A stretch of 64,000 bases of DNA from CAWJJM01 sp963843275 (GCA_963843275.1 CAWJJM010000004.1:186001-250000), one strand, 5' to 3'. Shown: positions 21,633-31,731, counted from the stretch's first letter. A program made the numbers and translations. Notes: generated by a model from the letters alone, not told the origin.

Positions 21633-23014
21633 GCGGCGTCCTCCCGGATCTCGGCGCGGACCGTCGCTGGCGGCGGGTCCTGGTCTACGGCCTCGGCGTT
21701 TCCGGCGCCGCCGCCGCCCGCCTGCTCGCCCGCCGCGGCGTCCGGGTCCTCGGCGTCGACGCCCGCGACCGCGCGGAGCTCGCCGCCGAGCTGGGCGACG
21801 ACCACCTCGAGGTGTGGCGCGAGGAGTCCGCCGCCGCGGTCGCCGGCGAGCTCCCGGACGACGTCGAGGCGGTGGTGCTGTCGCCCGGCGTCCCCCCCGA
21901 CCGGCCGCTGCTCGCCGCGGCGCGGCGGCGGGGGCTGCCGGTGATCTCCGAGATCGAGCTCGCCTTCCCGCTGGCCGACGGTCCCGTGGTGGCCGTCACC
22001 GGCACCAACGGCAAGTCGACGACCACCGCGCTCACCGGCGCGATGATCGCCGCCGCCGGCCACGCGGTCGAGGTGTGCGGCAACATCGGCACCGCGCTGT
22101 CGGCCGTGGTCGACGGTCCCCCGGGCCGGATCTTCGTGGTCGAGGTGTCGAGCTACCAGCTCGAGGCGGTCGACACCTTCCGGCCGCGTGCCGCGGCGCT
22201 GCTCAACGTCACCCCCGACCACCTCGACCGCTACGCCGACCTCGAGGCCTACGCCGCGGCCAAGCGCAACATCTTCGCCCGGCAGGAGCGCGCCGACGTG
22301 GCGGTGCTCAACGCCGACGACGCGCGCTCGGCGGCGGCCGACAGCGCCGCCCGGCGGCGCTTCTTCTCCCGCCGCGGGCGGGTCGCCGACGGCTGCTGGC
22401 TGGACGGGGAGCGGGTCGTCGAGTCGAGCCCCGACGACGGCGGGCTGCTCTTCTCGCGCGCCGACGTGCCGCTGACCGGGGCGCACAACCTGGAGAACGC
22501 GATGGCGGCGGCGCTGCTGGCCCGCGCCCTCGGGGTGCGCCGGGCCGAGCTGCGCGAGGCGCTGCGCGGCTTCCGCGGGCTGCCCCACCGCATGGAGCGG
22601 GTCGACGCCGGCGGCAGGGTCGCCTGGTACGACGACTCGAAGGCGACCAACGTGGCGGCGACCGCGAAGTCGCTCGCCGACCTCCCCGACAAGCGGGTCC
22701 ACCTGATCCTCGGCGGTCTCGCCAAGGGCGACGACCCCGCCGCGATCGCGGCCCTGGTCCGCGCCAAGGCGCGGCGGCTGTACCTGATCGGCGACGCCGC
22801 CGAGCGCTTCGCCGCGGCGCTCGACGGCGTCGCGCCGCTGGAGCGCTGCGACACCCTGGAGCGCGCCGTGGCGGCCGCCGCCCGGCGCGCCGGCGACGGC
22901 GACGTGGTGCTGCTCTCCCCCGCCTGCGCCAGCTTCGACCAGTTCGACGACTACGCCCACCGCGGCCGGGAGTTCCAGCGCCTGGCCCGCGAGGCCGCCG
23001 GCGGGGAGGCCTGA
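21629..23014 (+). CDS. murD: UDP-MurNAc-L-alanine:D-glutamate ligase
   Basis: Adds D-glutamate to UDP-MurNAc-L-Ala. It has 461 residues. A Rossmann-like N-terminus (VLVYGLGVSGAAAARLL) is followed by the ATP loop GTNGKST at about 125-131, NVTPDHLDRY near 192, and the C-terminal WYDDSKATNVAATAKSL segment typical of MurD. ATG 21629 overlaps the mraY stop by 4 bases. The conserved order mraY-murD-ftsW-murG supports the call. Confidence 0.96.
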   Translation: MSGVLPDLGADRRWRRVLVYGLGVSGAAAARLLARRGVRVLGVDARDRAELAAELGDDHLEVWREESAAAVAGELPDDVEAVVLSPGVPPDRPLLAAARRRGLPVISEIELAFPLADGPVVAVTGTNGKSTTTALTGAMIAAAGHAVEVCGNIGTALSAVVDGPPGRIFVVEVSSYQLEAVDTFRPRAAALLNVTPDHLDRYADLEAYAAAKRNIFARQERADVAVLNADDARSAAADSAARRRFFSRRGRVADGCWLDGERVVESSPDDGGLLFSRADVPLTGAHNLENAMAAALLARALGVRRAELREALRGFRGLPHRMERVDAGGRVAWYDDSKATNVAATAKSLADLPDKRVHLILGGLAKGDDPAAIAALVRAKARRLYLIGDAAERFAAALDGVAPLERCDTLERAVAAAARRAGDGDVVLLSPACASFDQFDDYAHRGREFQRLAREAAGGEA

Positions 23015-23015
23015 G

Positions 23016-24116
23016 ATGGCGAAGAAGCTGGCCTCCGACAAGGTGCTGTTCACCTGCGTCGTGCTGCTCGTCGGCTTCGGCCTGGTGATGGTGTACTCGG
23101 CCAGCTCGGCGGTGGCGCGCAGCGAGGCGTCGCGCGGCGCCGGGCTGCTCGGCAACCCGTTCCTGGTCAAGCAGGGGCTCGCCGCGGCGCTCGGCATGGC
23201 CCTGCTGCTCGTCGCGATGCACGTCGACTACCGGCTGCTCAAGCGGCCGCTGGTCGCCTGGGGAGCGCTCGGCGTCGTGGTGGCGCTGCTGGTGGCGGTG
23301 CTGTTCTCGCCGGAGCTCAACGGCACCCGGCGCTGGTTCTTCCTCGGCGGCTTCTCGCTGCAACCGTCGGAGATCGCCAAGCTCGCCCTGGTCCCCTTCG
23401 TGGCCTACCAGCTCGAGCGCAAGCAGGACCGGATCGATCGACCGGAGCTGCTGGTGCCGGTGGGCCTGGCGACGGCGCTGGTGGCCGGCCTGGTACTGCT
23501 CGAGCCGGACATGGGGACCGCCGTCCTGCTGGTCGCCGCGGTGCTGGTGATGGTCTTTCTCGCCGGCCTCCCCTGGCGCTACCTGGCGACCGGCGCGGTG
23601 GCCCTGGTGCCGCTGCTCTTCGCCCTGATGGTCTCGGCCGACTACCGGCGCCAGCGCCTGCTCACCTTCCTCGACCCCGAGGCCGATCCGCTCGGCGCCG
23701 GCTACCAGGTGCTGCAGTCGCTGATCGCGGTGGGCAGCGGCGGCGTCCTCGGCCTGGGGCTCGGCAACTCCGCCCAGAAGCTCTTCTTCCTGCCCCAGCC
23801 CCACTCGGACTTCATCTTCGCCATCGTCTCCGAGGAGCTGGGGATGGCCGGGGCGCTGGTGGTGGTGGCCCTGTTCCTGGTGCTGCTGTGGCGCGGGCTG
23901 CGGGCTGCCCTGCACGCCCCCGACGCCTTCGGCCGCCACCTCGGGATCGGGCTGACGGCGCTGCTCGTGCTGCAGGCGTTCATCAACATCAGCGTGGCGG
24001 TGGCGCTGCTCCCGACCAAGGGGATCCCGCTGCCCTTCCTCTCCTACGGCGGTTCCTCGCTGGTCGCCTCGATGGCGGCCTGCGGCGTGCTGCTCAACCT
24101 CTCGGAGCACGGATGA
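23016..24116 (+). CDS. ftsW: Septal peptidoglycan polymerase FtsW (SEDS family)
   Basis: Glycosyltransferase that polymerises lipid II at the septum with FtsI. It has 366 residues and about ten membrane helices. Motifs include VMVYSASSAVA in the first helix, NGTRRWFFLGGFSLQPSEIAKL before helix 4, the catalytic-region VLLEPDMGTAVLL, and PLPFLSYGGSSL near the C-terminus, all SEDS signatures. It starts at ATG 23016, one base after the murD stop, and overlaps murG by 4 bases. Confidence 0.96.
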   Translation: MAKKLASDKVLFTCVVLLVGFGLVMVYSASSAVARSEASRGAGLLGNPFLVKQGLAAALGMALLLVAMHVDYRLLKRPLVAWGALGVVVALLVAVLFSPELNGTRRWFFLGGFSLQPSEIAKLALVPFVAYQLERKQDRIDRPELLVPVGLATALVAGLVLLEPDMGTAVLLVAAVLVMVFLAGLPWRYLATGAVALVPLLFALMVSADYRRQRLLTFLDPEADPLGAGYQVLQSLIAVGSGGVLGLGLGNSAQKLFFLPQPHSDFIFAIVSEELGMAGALVVVALFLVLLWRGLRAALHAPDAFGRHLGIGLTALLVLQAFINISVAVALLPTKGIPLPFLSYGGSSLVASMAACGVLLNLSEHG

Positions 24117-25240
24117 GCGCCGCGGCCGAGCGCCGGGTCCTGCTCGCCGGCGGCGGCTCCGGCGGGCACGTCTTCCCCGCCCTGGCGGTGGCCGACGAGC
24201 TCGCCGGGCGCGGCTGGCGGGTCGACTTCACCGGCGACCCCGCCGGCATGGAGGCGAAGCTGGTCGGCGAGCGCGGCTGGCCCTTCCACCCGCTCCACGC
24301 CCTGCCCCTGGTCGGCCGCGGCCTGCTCGACCGACTGCGCTCGGTCGTCACCCTGGGGCGCTCGACGGTGGCCGCCCGGCGGCTCATCCTGCGCCTCGGC
24401 GTCACCGTCGTGGTGGGCACCGGCGGCTACGTCTCGGCGCCGGCCGTCCTCGGCGCCGCGCTGGCCCGGCGCCCGGCGCTGCTGGTCGAGCCCAACGCCG
24501 TCCCCGGCGTCGCCAACCGCTGGCTGTCGCGCTGGGCCCGCGAGGCGGCGGTCGCCTTCGACGGGGCCGGGCACGGCCTCGCCTGCCCCGCCACCGTGAC
24601 CGGGGTGCCGGTGCGCGCCGAGTTCGCCCGCCTCGGCGAGGCGCCGGCGGACGGCCCCCTCCGCCTGCTGGTGGTGGGCGGCAGCCAGGGGGCGGCCCAG
24701 CTCAACCGCAGCGTCCCCGCGGCCCTCGGCCGGCTGGCGGCGGCCGGCGCCCTGCCGCCGCTCCGCGTCCTCCACCAGGCGGGCGCGGGCAAGGTCGCCG
24801 AGACCGCCGCCGCCTACGCGGCCGCCGGCCTGCCGGTGGCGGCGGCGGACGACCGCGACGACGCCGGAGGGGCGGTCGCGGTGCAGGTCGTCGACTTCGT
24901 CCCCGACATGCCGCGGCGTCTCGGCGCGGCCCACGCGGTGGTCTCGCGCGCCGGCGCCATCACCACCGCCGAGATCTGCACGGCGGGGCGCGCCGCGGTG
25001 CTCGTGCCGCTGACCCTGGCCGGCGCCCACCAGGTCGACAACGCCCGGGCCCTGGCCGCGGCCGGGGCCGCGCTGGTGCTGCCCTCCGGCGAGCTGACCG
25101 CCGAGCGGCTGGCCGCGGCGCTCGGCGACCTCCTCGCCGACCGCGACCGGCTGGCGGCGATGGCCGGCGCCGCCCGCGCCCTGGCGCGCCCGCGCGCCGC
25201 GGCCGCCATCGCCGACCGCGTCGAGGGGCTGGCGGCATGA
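24113..25240 (+). CDS. murG: UDP-GlcNAc:lipid I GlcNAc transferase MurG
   Basis: Makes lipid II on the cytoplasmic face of the membrane. It has 375 residues and a GT-B fold. The N-terminal glycine loop GGGSGGHVFPALA is at about residues 14-26. GTGGYVSAPAV marks the second acceptor loop near 103. GGSQGAAQLN begins the donor-binding domain, and SRAGAITTAEI carries the UDP-GlcNAc contact region near 280. ATG 24113 overlaps ftsW; the stop overlaps murC. Confidence 0.96.
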   Translation: MSAAAERRVLLAGGGSGGHVFPALAVADELAGRGWRVDFTGDPAGMEAKLVGERGWPFHPLHALPLVGRGLLDRLRSVVTLGRSTVAARRLILRLGVTVVVGTGGYVSAPAVLGAALARRPALLVEPNAVPGVANRWLSRWAREAAVAFDGAGHGLACPATVTGVPVRAEFARLGEAPADGPLRLLVVGGSQGAAQLNRSVPAALGRLAAAGALPPLRVLHQAGAGKVAETAAAYAAAGLPVAAADDRDDAGGAVAVQVVDFVPDMPRRLGAAHAVVSRAGAITTAEICTAGRAAVLVPLTLAGAHQVDNARALAAAGAALVLPSGELTAERLAAALGDLLADRDRLAAMAGAARALARPRAAAAIADRVEGLAA

Positions 25241-26647
25241 GGAACGTCATGCTCTTCGAGCGCTTCGGCCTGTCGCGGCTGCACTTCATCGGCATCGGCG
25301 GCGCCGGCATGAGCGGCATCGCCGAGGTGCTGTTCGAACTACTCGCTCGAGATCAGCGGCTGCGACCTCTCCAAGGGACCGGTCACCGAGCGGCTCGAGC
25401 GCCTCGGCGCCGAGATCCACGAGGGCCACTCCCCCGACCACCTCGAGGGCGTCGACCTGGTGGTGATCTCCTCGGCGGTGCCGGAGGACAACCCGGAGCT
25501 GGCGGCGGCCCGCGAGCGCGGCATCACCGTGGTGCGCCGCGCCGAGATGCTCGCCGAGCTGATGCGCCTCAAGTACGGCATCGCCCTCGCCGGCACCCAC
25601 GGCAAGACCACCACCACCTCGATGGTGGGGACGGTGCTGACCGAGGCCGGGCTCGACCCCACGGTCATCGTCGGCGGCCGGGTGCGCGCGCTGGGCACCG
25701 GGGCGCGGGTCGGGCGCGGCGAGTTCCTCGTCGCCGAGGCGGACGAGTACGACCGCAGCTTCCTGCGCCTGCACCCGGTGCTGGCCGCGATCACCAACAT
25801 CGACGCCGACCACCTCGACACCTACGGCACCTTCGACGAGATCGAGAACGCCTTCGTCGAGTTCGCCAACCGGGTGCCCTTCTTCGGCCGCACCATCGTC
25901 TGCCTCGACGACCCGAAGGTGCAGCACATCCTGCCGCGGCTCGAGCGCCGCGTGATCACCTACGGGCTCTCGGCACAGGCCGAGCTGCAGGCCTACGACG
26001 TGCGGCCGAGCGCCGCGGGCAGCCGCTTCCGCGTGCGCACCCTCGACGAGGGGCCGATGGGCGAGGTCGAGCTGCCGATGCCCGGGCTGCACAACGTGCG
26101 CAACGCGCTGGTGGCGGTGGCCGTGGGACTGGCGCTGAGCATCGACTTCGCCGACATCGCCCGCGCCCTGGGCTCCTTCGCCGGCGTGCACCGGCGCTTC
26201 GAGCGCCTGGGCAGCTGGCGCGACGCCACCGTGGTCGACGACTACGCCCACCACCCCTCGGAGCTCGCCGCCACCCTGGAGGCGGCGCGCCAGGCGTACC
26301 CGGAGGGGCAGGTCCACGTCGTCCTCCAGCCCCACCTGTTCAGCCGCACCCGCGACCTGGCGCCCGAGTTCGGCGGCGCCCTGCTCGGGGCCGACCACGC
26401 CCTGGTCACCGAGATCTACCCGTCGCGCGAGAAGCCGATCCCCGGCGTCACCGGGGCGATGGTGGTCGACGAGGCGCGCTCGCGCGGCCACCGGGCCACC
26501 GCCTTCTGCGCCACCTGGGACGAGGCGGTGGAGCGGCTGCGCGCCCGGGTCCGGCCCGGCGACGTCATCCTGACGCTGGGCGCCGGCGACATCTACAAGC
26601 TGGGCCGCCGCCTGGTGGAGAGCGACGAGGGGGAGGCGCTGTCGTGA
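25237..26647 (+). CDS. murC: UDP-MurNAc:L-alanine ligase MurC (one frameshift)
   Basis: Adds the first amino acid to UDP-MurNAc. The N-terminus carries the Rossmann motif HFIGIGGAGMSGIAEVL. Near 25335-25350 the frame breaks at a point where a few bases seem to be lost, and the coding continues in another frame with SLEISGCDLS, then the ATP loop GTHGKTTT, DEYDRSFL, and DDYAHHPSE in the C-terminal domain. The rebuilt protein is about 470 residues, normal length. Because the gene is essential and every motif is present, this is most likely a sequence error. It ends overlapping ftsQ. murB, often next, is absent here. Confidence 0.93.
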
Positions 26648-27537
26648 CCGACCCGCGCTGGAACCCGGAGACGCCGGTGAGCGGCGAGGGGGGCGGCCTG
26701 GCGGGCCCGCTCGGCCCGCTGACCCGCCCGGCGGCGGGCGACGTCCTCCCCTTCCGGCGCCGCGCGGTCAAGCCGCGCCGGCGGCGGCGCCCCCTGGCCC
26801 TGGCGCTGCTGCGCCCGGCGGCGACGGCGCTCCTGCTGGTCGGCGTGCCGGCGGCGGCCGGCGCCTGGATGCTGACCTCGCCCCGCTTCGCGCTCTCCCG
26901 GGTCGAGGTGAGCGGGACCGCCCGGGTCGACCCGCGCTGGGTGCACGGCCGGCTGGCGCCGCTGGTCGGTCGCAACCTGGTCCGGCTGCGCCTGTCGCGG
27001 GTCGAGACGGCGCTGGAGGGCCATCCCTGGATCGCCGGGGTGGCGGTGGAGAAGCGGCTTCCCGACGCCCTGGCGGTGCAGGTGGTGGAGCGCCGGCCGG
27101 CGGCGCTGGTGGCGCGCGCGGACCGGCTCTGGCTGGTGGACCGCGAGGGCCGCCCGATCGCGCCGGCGCCGGCGGGGGCGCGCCAGCGCTTCCTGGTGGT
27201 CGAGCCGTCGCCGTGGAGCACCGGCGGCGACGTGCCGGCCGCCCTGGCCCTCGCCGCGGAGGTGGCCCGCGAGGAACCGGTGTGGGCGTCGGGCCTGGCG
27301 CGGGTCGACGTGCTCGGCGAAGGCGACTTCCGGCTGCACACCGCGGCGCTGCCCTGCCCGGTGCTGGTCCGCGCCGGCTCCCTGGCGGCGCCGGCGCGAC
27401 GCCTCGACCGGGCGCTGCCGGCGCTGGGGGAACGGCTGGGGACGCTGGGGACGCTGGACCTGCGGTTCACGGGACGGCTGCTGGTGCGGCCGGCGGCGGC
27501 GGGTGGGCCGCGGCCGGCTCGGGACGGGAGGGTGTGA
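26644..27537 (+). CDS. ftsQ: Cell division protein FtsQ/DivIB
   Basis: A bitopic division protein linking early and late divisome components through FtsL/FtsB. It has 297 residues. A basic, Pro-rich cytoplasmic N-terminus is followed by one membrane helix at about residues 51-75. A POTRA domain beginning SRVEVSGTARVDPRWV (about 83-98) comes next, then the FtsQ domain with WIAGVAVEKRLPDALAVQV. GTG 26644 overlaps the murC stop by 4 bases. A gap of 42 bases with no clear signal separates it from ftsA. Confidence 0.9.
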   Translation: MTDPRWNPETPVSGEGGGLAGPLGPLTRPAAGDVLPFRRRAVKPRRRRRPLALALLRPAATALLLVGVPAAAGAWMLTSPRFALSRVEVSGTARVDPRWVHGRLAPLVGRNLVRLRLSRVETALEGHPWIAGVAVEKRLPDALAVQVVERRPAALVARADRLWLVDREGRPIAPAPAGARQRFLVVEPSPWSTGGDVPAALALAAEVAREEPVWASGLARVDVLGEGDFRLHTAALPCPVLVRAGSLAAPARRLDRALPALGERLGTLGTLDLRFTGRLLVRPAAAGGPRPARDGRV

Positions 27538-27579
27538 CGTGACGACGGTGGCGAGCAGAAACGACGGAGAGGTGCGCTG

Positions 27580-28824
27580 ATGGCCAAGCCGCAGGACTAC
27601 TACGTGGGGATCGACATCGGGTCGTCGAAGGTGGGGGTGCTGATCGGCCACGCCGACGAGCAGGGTGGGCTCGAGGTGGTGGGTCGAGGGCACGGCCCCC
27701 AACCGCGGCACCCGCAAGGGCAACATCGTCAACGTCGAGGCGACCGTGGAGGCGCTGAAGGCGGCGAGCGAGGAGGCCGAGGTGATGGCCGGGGTGGAGA
27801 TCTCGCGCGCCTACGTCGGCGTGGCCGGGGCCGACGTGCGCAGCGTCAACTCGCGGGGGATGGTGTCGGTGGCGCGCAAGGACCGCGAGATCGGCGCCTC
27901 CGACATCAAGCGCGTGCTCGACGCCGCCCAGTCGGCGCCGCTGCCCTCGGACCGCGAGATCCTCCACGCCATCCCGCAGGAGTTCCTGGTCGACGAGCAG
28001 GGCGGCATCGCCGACCCGCTGGGGATGCTGGGCAGCCGGCTCGAGGTGACCGTCCACCTCGTCGCCGGCAACCTGACCCGCTCGAAGACGCTGCTGACCT
28101 GCGTCAACCGCGCCGGCATCGAGGTGATCAAGATGGTCTTCGAGCCGCTGGCCACGGCCGAGGCCGTCCTCACGCCGGACGAGCGCGAGCTCGGCGTGCT
28201 GATGCTCGACGTCGGCGCCGGCACGACCGACTACGCGCTGTTCACCGACGGCGAGGTCTACCACTCGGCGGTGCTGCCGATCGGCGCCGGCCACTTCACC
28301 AACGACCTGGCGATGGTCCTGCGCACCCCCTTCGCCGAGGCCGAGCGGATCAAGACCCGCAGCGGCTGCTGCCTGGCGGGGCATGGTGGGCGACGACGAG
28401 GGGATCGCGGTGCCCAGCGGTCGCCGGCGGCGCCGAGCGGGTGGTGCCGCGGCGCGAGCTCTGCGAGATCCTGCAGCCCCGCGCCGAGGAGCTGTTCAAC
28501 CTGATCCGCCGACGACCTGCCGCAAGTACGGCTTCGACGAGCCGCCGCGCGGCGGCGTGGTGCTGACCGGCGGCGGCGCCCAGCTCGACGGCCTGCTCGA
28601 GATGGCCGAGCAGATCTTCGACGCCGGCGTGCGCTACGGCGTTGCCCCAGGGGCTGGGCGGCCTGGTGGACGTCATCAGCTCGCCGACCTGGGCCTGCGC
28701 CTCGGGTCTGCTGCTCTACGGCCGCGCCTCCGAGCAGCTCGAGGGCCGCGCCCGCAAGCGCGCCGGCTTCTCCATGCGCACGATGGTGGGCAGCCTGCGC
28801 GGCATGTTCCCGGACCTGCTTTGA
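27580..28824 (+). CDS. ftsA: Cell division protein FtsA, interrupted by about five frameshifts
   Basis: Actin-like protein that tethers FtsZ to the membrane. It starts at ATG 27580 with GIDIGSSKVGVLIG (phosphate-1 motif). The protein can be followed to 28824 only by changing frame near 27685, 28375, 28425, 28515 and 28640. Across the frames the expected landmarks appear in order: NRGTRKGNIVNVE, the SHS2/1C region, LDVGAGTTDYALF (phosphate-2), GGVVLTGGGAQLDGL (adenosine motif) and a C-terminal basic amphipathic tail ending MFPDLL. The rebuilt length is about 410 residues, normal. Several shifts look like single-base insertions. Since the gene is needed for division and no motif is lost, error is more likely than decay. 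Confidence 0.9.
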
Positions 28825-28870
28825 AGACACCGAAGGACTTTCAACCAGACCCGGAAGGGGGATTGAGCCG

Positions 28871-30190
28871 ATGATCCTGTTCGACGAGCACGAGCCCGCG
28901 GGGAAGGCGGCGAGGAGCTCTCCATCACCCTCGCCGAAGGGCGCGAGTCGCTTCCCGCCAACATCAAGGTGATCGGGGTGGGCGGCGGCGGCGGCAACGC
29001 GGTCAACCGCATGATCGACGCCCAGCTGCGGGGCATCGAGTTCATCGCCGCCAACACCGACCTGCAGGCGCTGCACAAGTGCCGGCGCCGAGCGAAGCTG
29101 CAGCTCGGCACCGGTCGCTGACCCGCGGGCTGGGAGCCGGCGGCGACCCGGAGATCGGGCGCAAGGCGGCGCTCGAGGACACCGACAAGATCCTCGAGCA
29201 TGCTCGACGGCGCCGACATGATCTTCCTCACCGCCGGCCTCGGCGGCGGCACCGGCACCGGCGCGGCGCCGATCATCGCCTCGCTGGCGGCCGAGATCGG
29301 CGCCCTCACCGTGGCGGTGGTCACCAAGCCCTTCTCCTTCGAGGGCCGGCGGCGGATGCAGCACGCCGAGCAGGCGGTCGAGGAGCTGCGCGGCTCGGTC
29401 GACACGCTGATCACCATCCCCAACGAGCGCCTGCTCTCCTTCGTCGAGCGCGGCACGCCGCTGTCGGAGGCCTTCCGCATCGCCGACGACGTGCTGCGCC
29501 AGGCGGTGCAGGGCATCACCGACCTGATCACCATGCCGGGCGAGGTCAACGTCGACTTCGCCGACGTGCGAGTCGATCATGACCGGCATGGGGATGGCGC
29601 TGATGGGCACCGGCATCGCCAAGGGCGAGAACCGGGCGCTCGAGGCGGCGCAGCGGGCGATCTCCTCGCCGCTGCTCGAGGAGACCTCGATCGAGGGGGC
29701 GCGCGGGGTGCTGCTCAACATCTCCGGCGGCCGCGGACATGACGCTGCACGAGGTCGCCGAGGCGGCGCGCATCATCCAGGAGGCGGTCGACGAGGACGC
29801 CAACATCATCTCCGGCATGGTGATCGACGAGGGGCTCGAGGAGGCGATGAAGGTCACCGTGATCGCCACCGGCTTCGACCGCGCGCCCGGCGCCCTGCGG
29901 CCGGTGCCGAAGCTCGCCGCGGTGGCGCCCCCCGAGCCGCGCGACGACACCTTCCCTTCCGCCATCCGGAGCCGGCGAGGCCGGCGGCGGCCGAGCCCGA
30001 GCGGCGCCCGGAGCCCGAGCCCGAGCGGCGCCCGGCGGCGGCCGAGGCCCCGGCCGAGGAGGAGCACGTCCCCTTCTACCGCAAGGTGATCGCGCACGCC
30101 CGCGGCGAGGATCCGCACGGCTACGGCCCCAACTGGTCGAACGTCGACGACTACGACATCCCGACGGTGCTGCGCAAGCAGATGGACTGA
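28871..30190 (+). CDS. ftsZ: Cell division protein FtsZ, interrupted by about six frameshifts
   Basis: Tubulin-like GTPase forming the division ring. It starts at ATG 28871 and ends at 30190, with frame changes near 28908, 29112, 29200, 29573, 29737 and 29970. Landmarks occur in order: IKVIGVGGGGGNAVNRM, the NTDLQAL T3 region, TRGLGAGGDPEIG, the tubulin signature GGGTGTGAAP at about 29240-29270, ITIPNERLL, and a long Glu/Pro/Arg-rich linker. The conserved C-terminal end, DYDIPTVLRKQMD, is the FtsA-binding tail. At 29200, for example, one extra C splits GAG-ATG. Eleven shifts in ftsA plus ftsZ, against none between 14.0 and 25.2 kb, mark a low-quality stretch. Confidence 0.9.
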
Positions 30191-30264
30191 CGCCGCGCGA
30201 GCGGACCGGGGCGCGCCCCGCGGGGCACGCGCGGCCGGCTCGGGCGGTCGGGGGTGGGGCGAGG

Positions 30265-30270
30265 TAGGCT
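30265..30270 (+). promoter_or_regulatory. Putative -10 element (TAGGCT) for the VanZ-like gene
   Basis: TAGGCT ends 6 bases before the GTG at 30277, with no ribosome-binding site in the spacer and no visible -35 box. The same hexamer precedes the E1 gene at 42169. Confidence 0.45.
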
Positions 30271-30276
30271 GCCGGG

Positions 30277-30816
30277 GTGCGGCGCGACCGTCTCTTCCTG
30301 CTCCTCGCCGGGGTCCTGGTGCTCGGCACCTGGGCGACGCTCGCCTGGGCCCGCGAGGTCGCCGACTGGCTGCGCGGGCGCGACGCGCTGCGGGCCACGA
30401 TGTGGCTCGTCTTCCTCGCCGTCGGCGCCGCCGTCGGGGCGGCGATGGCGCGCGACCGCCCGCGGCCCGCGGCCCTCGCCGCGCTGGCGCCGTTCGCGCT
30501 CGCCTACGCCGTCGCCCTGCGCTGGGTGCGCACCCCCGAGGAGGCCTTCCACTTCGTGCAGTACGGCGCCATCGGCGTGCTCTGCTTCGCCGGCCTCGCC
30601 ACCCGGCCGGGCGCCCGGATCGCGCCCGCCGCCGCCGGCGCCTTCCTGCTCACCGCCGGGGCCGGCTGGATCGACGAGGGCATCCAGGCGCTGCTCCCGT
30701 CGCGCTACTACGACCTCCGCGACGTCGCCTTCAACGCCACGGCCGGCGCCCTGGCGATCGCCGCCACGCTGACCTATCGCTCCCTGCGCCGGCGGGCGGC
30801 GGCGGCGCAGCGGTGA
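30277..30816 (+). CDS. VanZ-like family membrane protein
   Basis: 179 residues with four to five membrane helices. The segment FHFVQYGAIGVLCF and the later GWIDEGIQALLPSRYYDLRD followed by FNATAG match the VanZ-like domain (His-Phe-x-x-Tyr in one helix, Asp-Glu-x-x-Gln and Asp-x-x-x-Asn in the next). VanZ itself gives low-level teicoplanin resistance, but most homologues have no tested function, so resistance should not be assumed. It sits after ftsZ but appears to have its own promoter. It converges on the lipid kinase gene. Confidence 0.8.
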   Translation: MRRDRLFLLLAGVLVLGTWATLAWAREVADWLRGRDALRATMWLVFLAVGAAVGAAMARDRPRPAALAALAPFALAYAVALRWVRTPEEAFHFVQYGAIGVLCFAGLATRPGARIAPAAAGAFLLTAGAGWIDEGIQALLPSRYYDLRDVAFNATAGALAIAATLTYRSLRRRAAAAQR

Positions 30817-30821
30817 GACGG

Positions 30822-31731
30822 TCAGGCGCCCGCGTCGCCCTCCTGCGCGAGACGCCCCACCACCACCTCGAGCGCACCGGCCAGCAGCTCGAAACGGGCC
30901 GGCGCCGGTTGGAGCGGTTCGCCGTCGACGTTGAAGACCAGCGGCGGGTCGGCGTCGACGCAGCAGCCGACGGCAGCGCCGGAAGGTCACCCGTTCGCTG
31001 CCCTCGTGGCGGCCGATCAGGGCGCGCGGCACCAGCACGGCGAGCTGCGCCGCGGGCATCTCCGGGAACACGAAGACGTCGAGCAGCCCGTCGTCGAGCC
31101 GCGCCGTCGGGGCCGCCGGGATGCCGCCGGCGACGTAGCGGGCGTTGGCCACCACCACCATGTAGGCGTCGGCCACCAGCTCCTCCCCGTCGAGGTCGAG
31201 CCGCGCGTGATAGGGGTGGAGGTCGGGCAGGGCGGCCGCCGCCGAGCGCATGTAGGACAGCGCCCCCCAGCGGCCCTTGACCTCGTCGTCGAGCAGCTCG
31301 TTGATCTGCCGCGAGAAGCCGCCGGCGGCGACGTTGACGAAGTGCCGGGTGGTCCCGCCGGCGGTGGCCCGGGCCACGTCCACCCGGTGGGTGCGGCCGC
31401 GGGCGAGCACTTCGATCGCGCCGGCGAGATCCTCCGGCACCCCCACCGAGCGGACGAAGTCGTTGGCGGTGCCCAGCGGCAGGATCCCGAGCCGCGCCGC
31501 GGAGAAGTCGTCCGCGAGGCCGTTGACCACCTCGTTGAGGGTGCCGTCGCCGCCGGCCGCCACCACCGTCCCGAAGCCGTCGGCCGCCGCCCGCCGCGCC
31601 AAGCGCTCGGCGTCGCCGGCCCGCCGCGTCTCCGCCAGCTCGGCCCCGGCCAGCGCGCGCACCGCCCGGCGCACCTCGGCGAGGCGCTCGCCCCCGCCGG
31701 CCCGGGGGTTGACGATGATCCGCGTGCGCAT
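30822..31731 (-). CDS. Diacylglycerol/lipid kinase family protein (one frameshift)
   Basis: Predicted ATP-dependent lipid kinase of the YegS/DagK (DAGK catalytic) family, acting at the inner membrane face. It starts at ATG 31731 with MRTRIIVNPRAGGG, then has the nucleotide motif AAGGDGTLNEVVNGL near residue 60, LPLGTANDF near 88, and a C-terminal beta domain. Near 30965 the frame breaks; the other frame continues with DADPPLVFNVDGEPLQ, a typical YegS C-terminal motif, and stops at 30822. Rebuilt length is about 302 residues, normal for the family. Substrate (diacylglycerol, sphingosine-like or phosphatidylglycerol) is not determined. Divergent from the lipoprotein gene at 31810. Confidence 0.85.

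Noticed and set aside
27580..30190. Programmed frameshifting in ftsA and ftsZ
   Set aside because: Eleven separate shifts in both directions with no common slippery site cannot be regulated recoding; sequence error is simpler.
30215..30226. Palindrome GCCCCGCGGGGC after ftsZ as a terminator
   Set aside because: Short, no T tract, and such GC palindromes are frequent by chance here; too weak to annotate.
30277..30816. Glycopeptide resistance function for the VanZ-like gene
   Set aside because: The domain is widespread and no other van genes are present; resistance is not supported.
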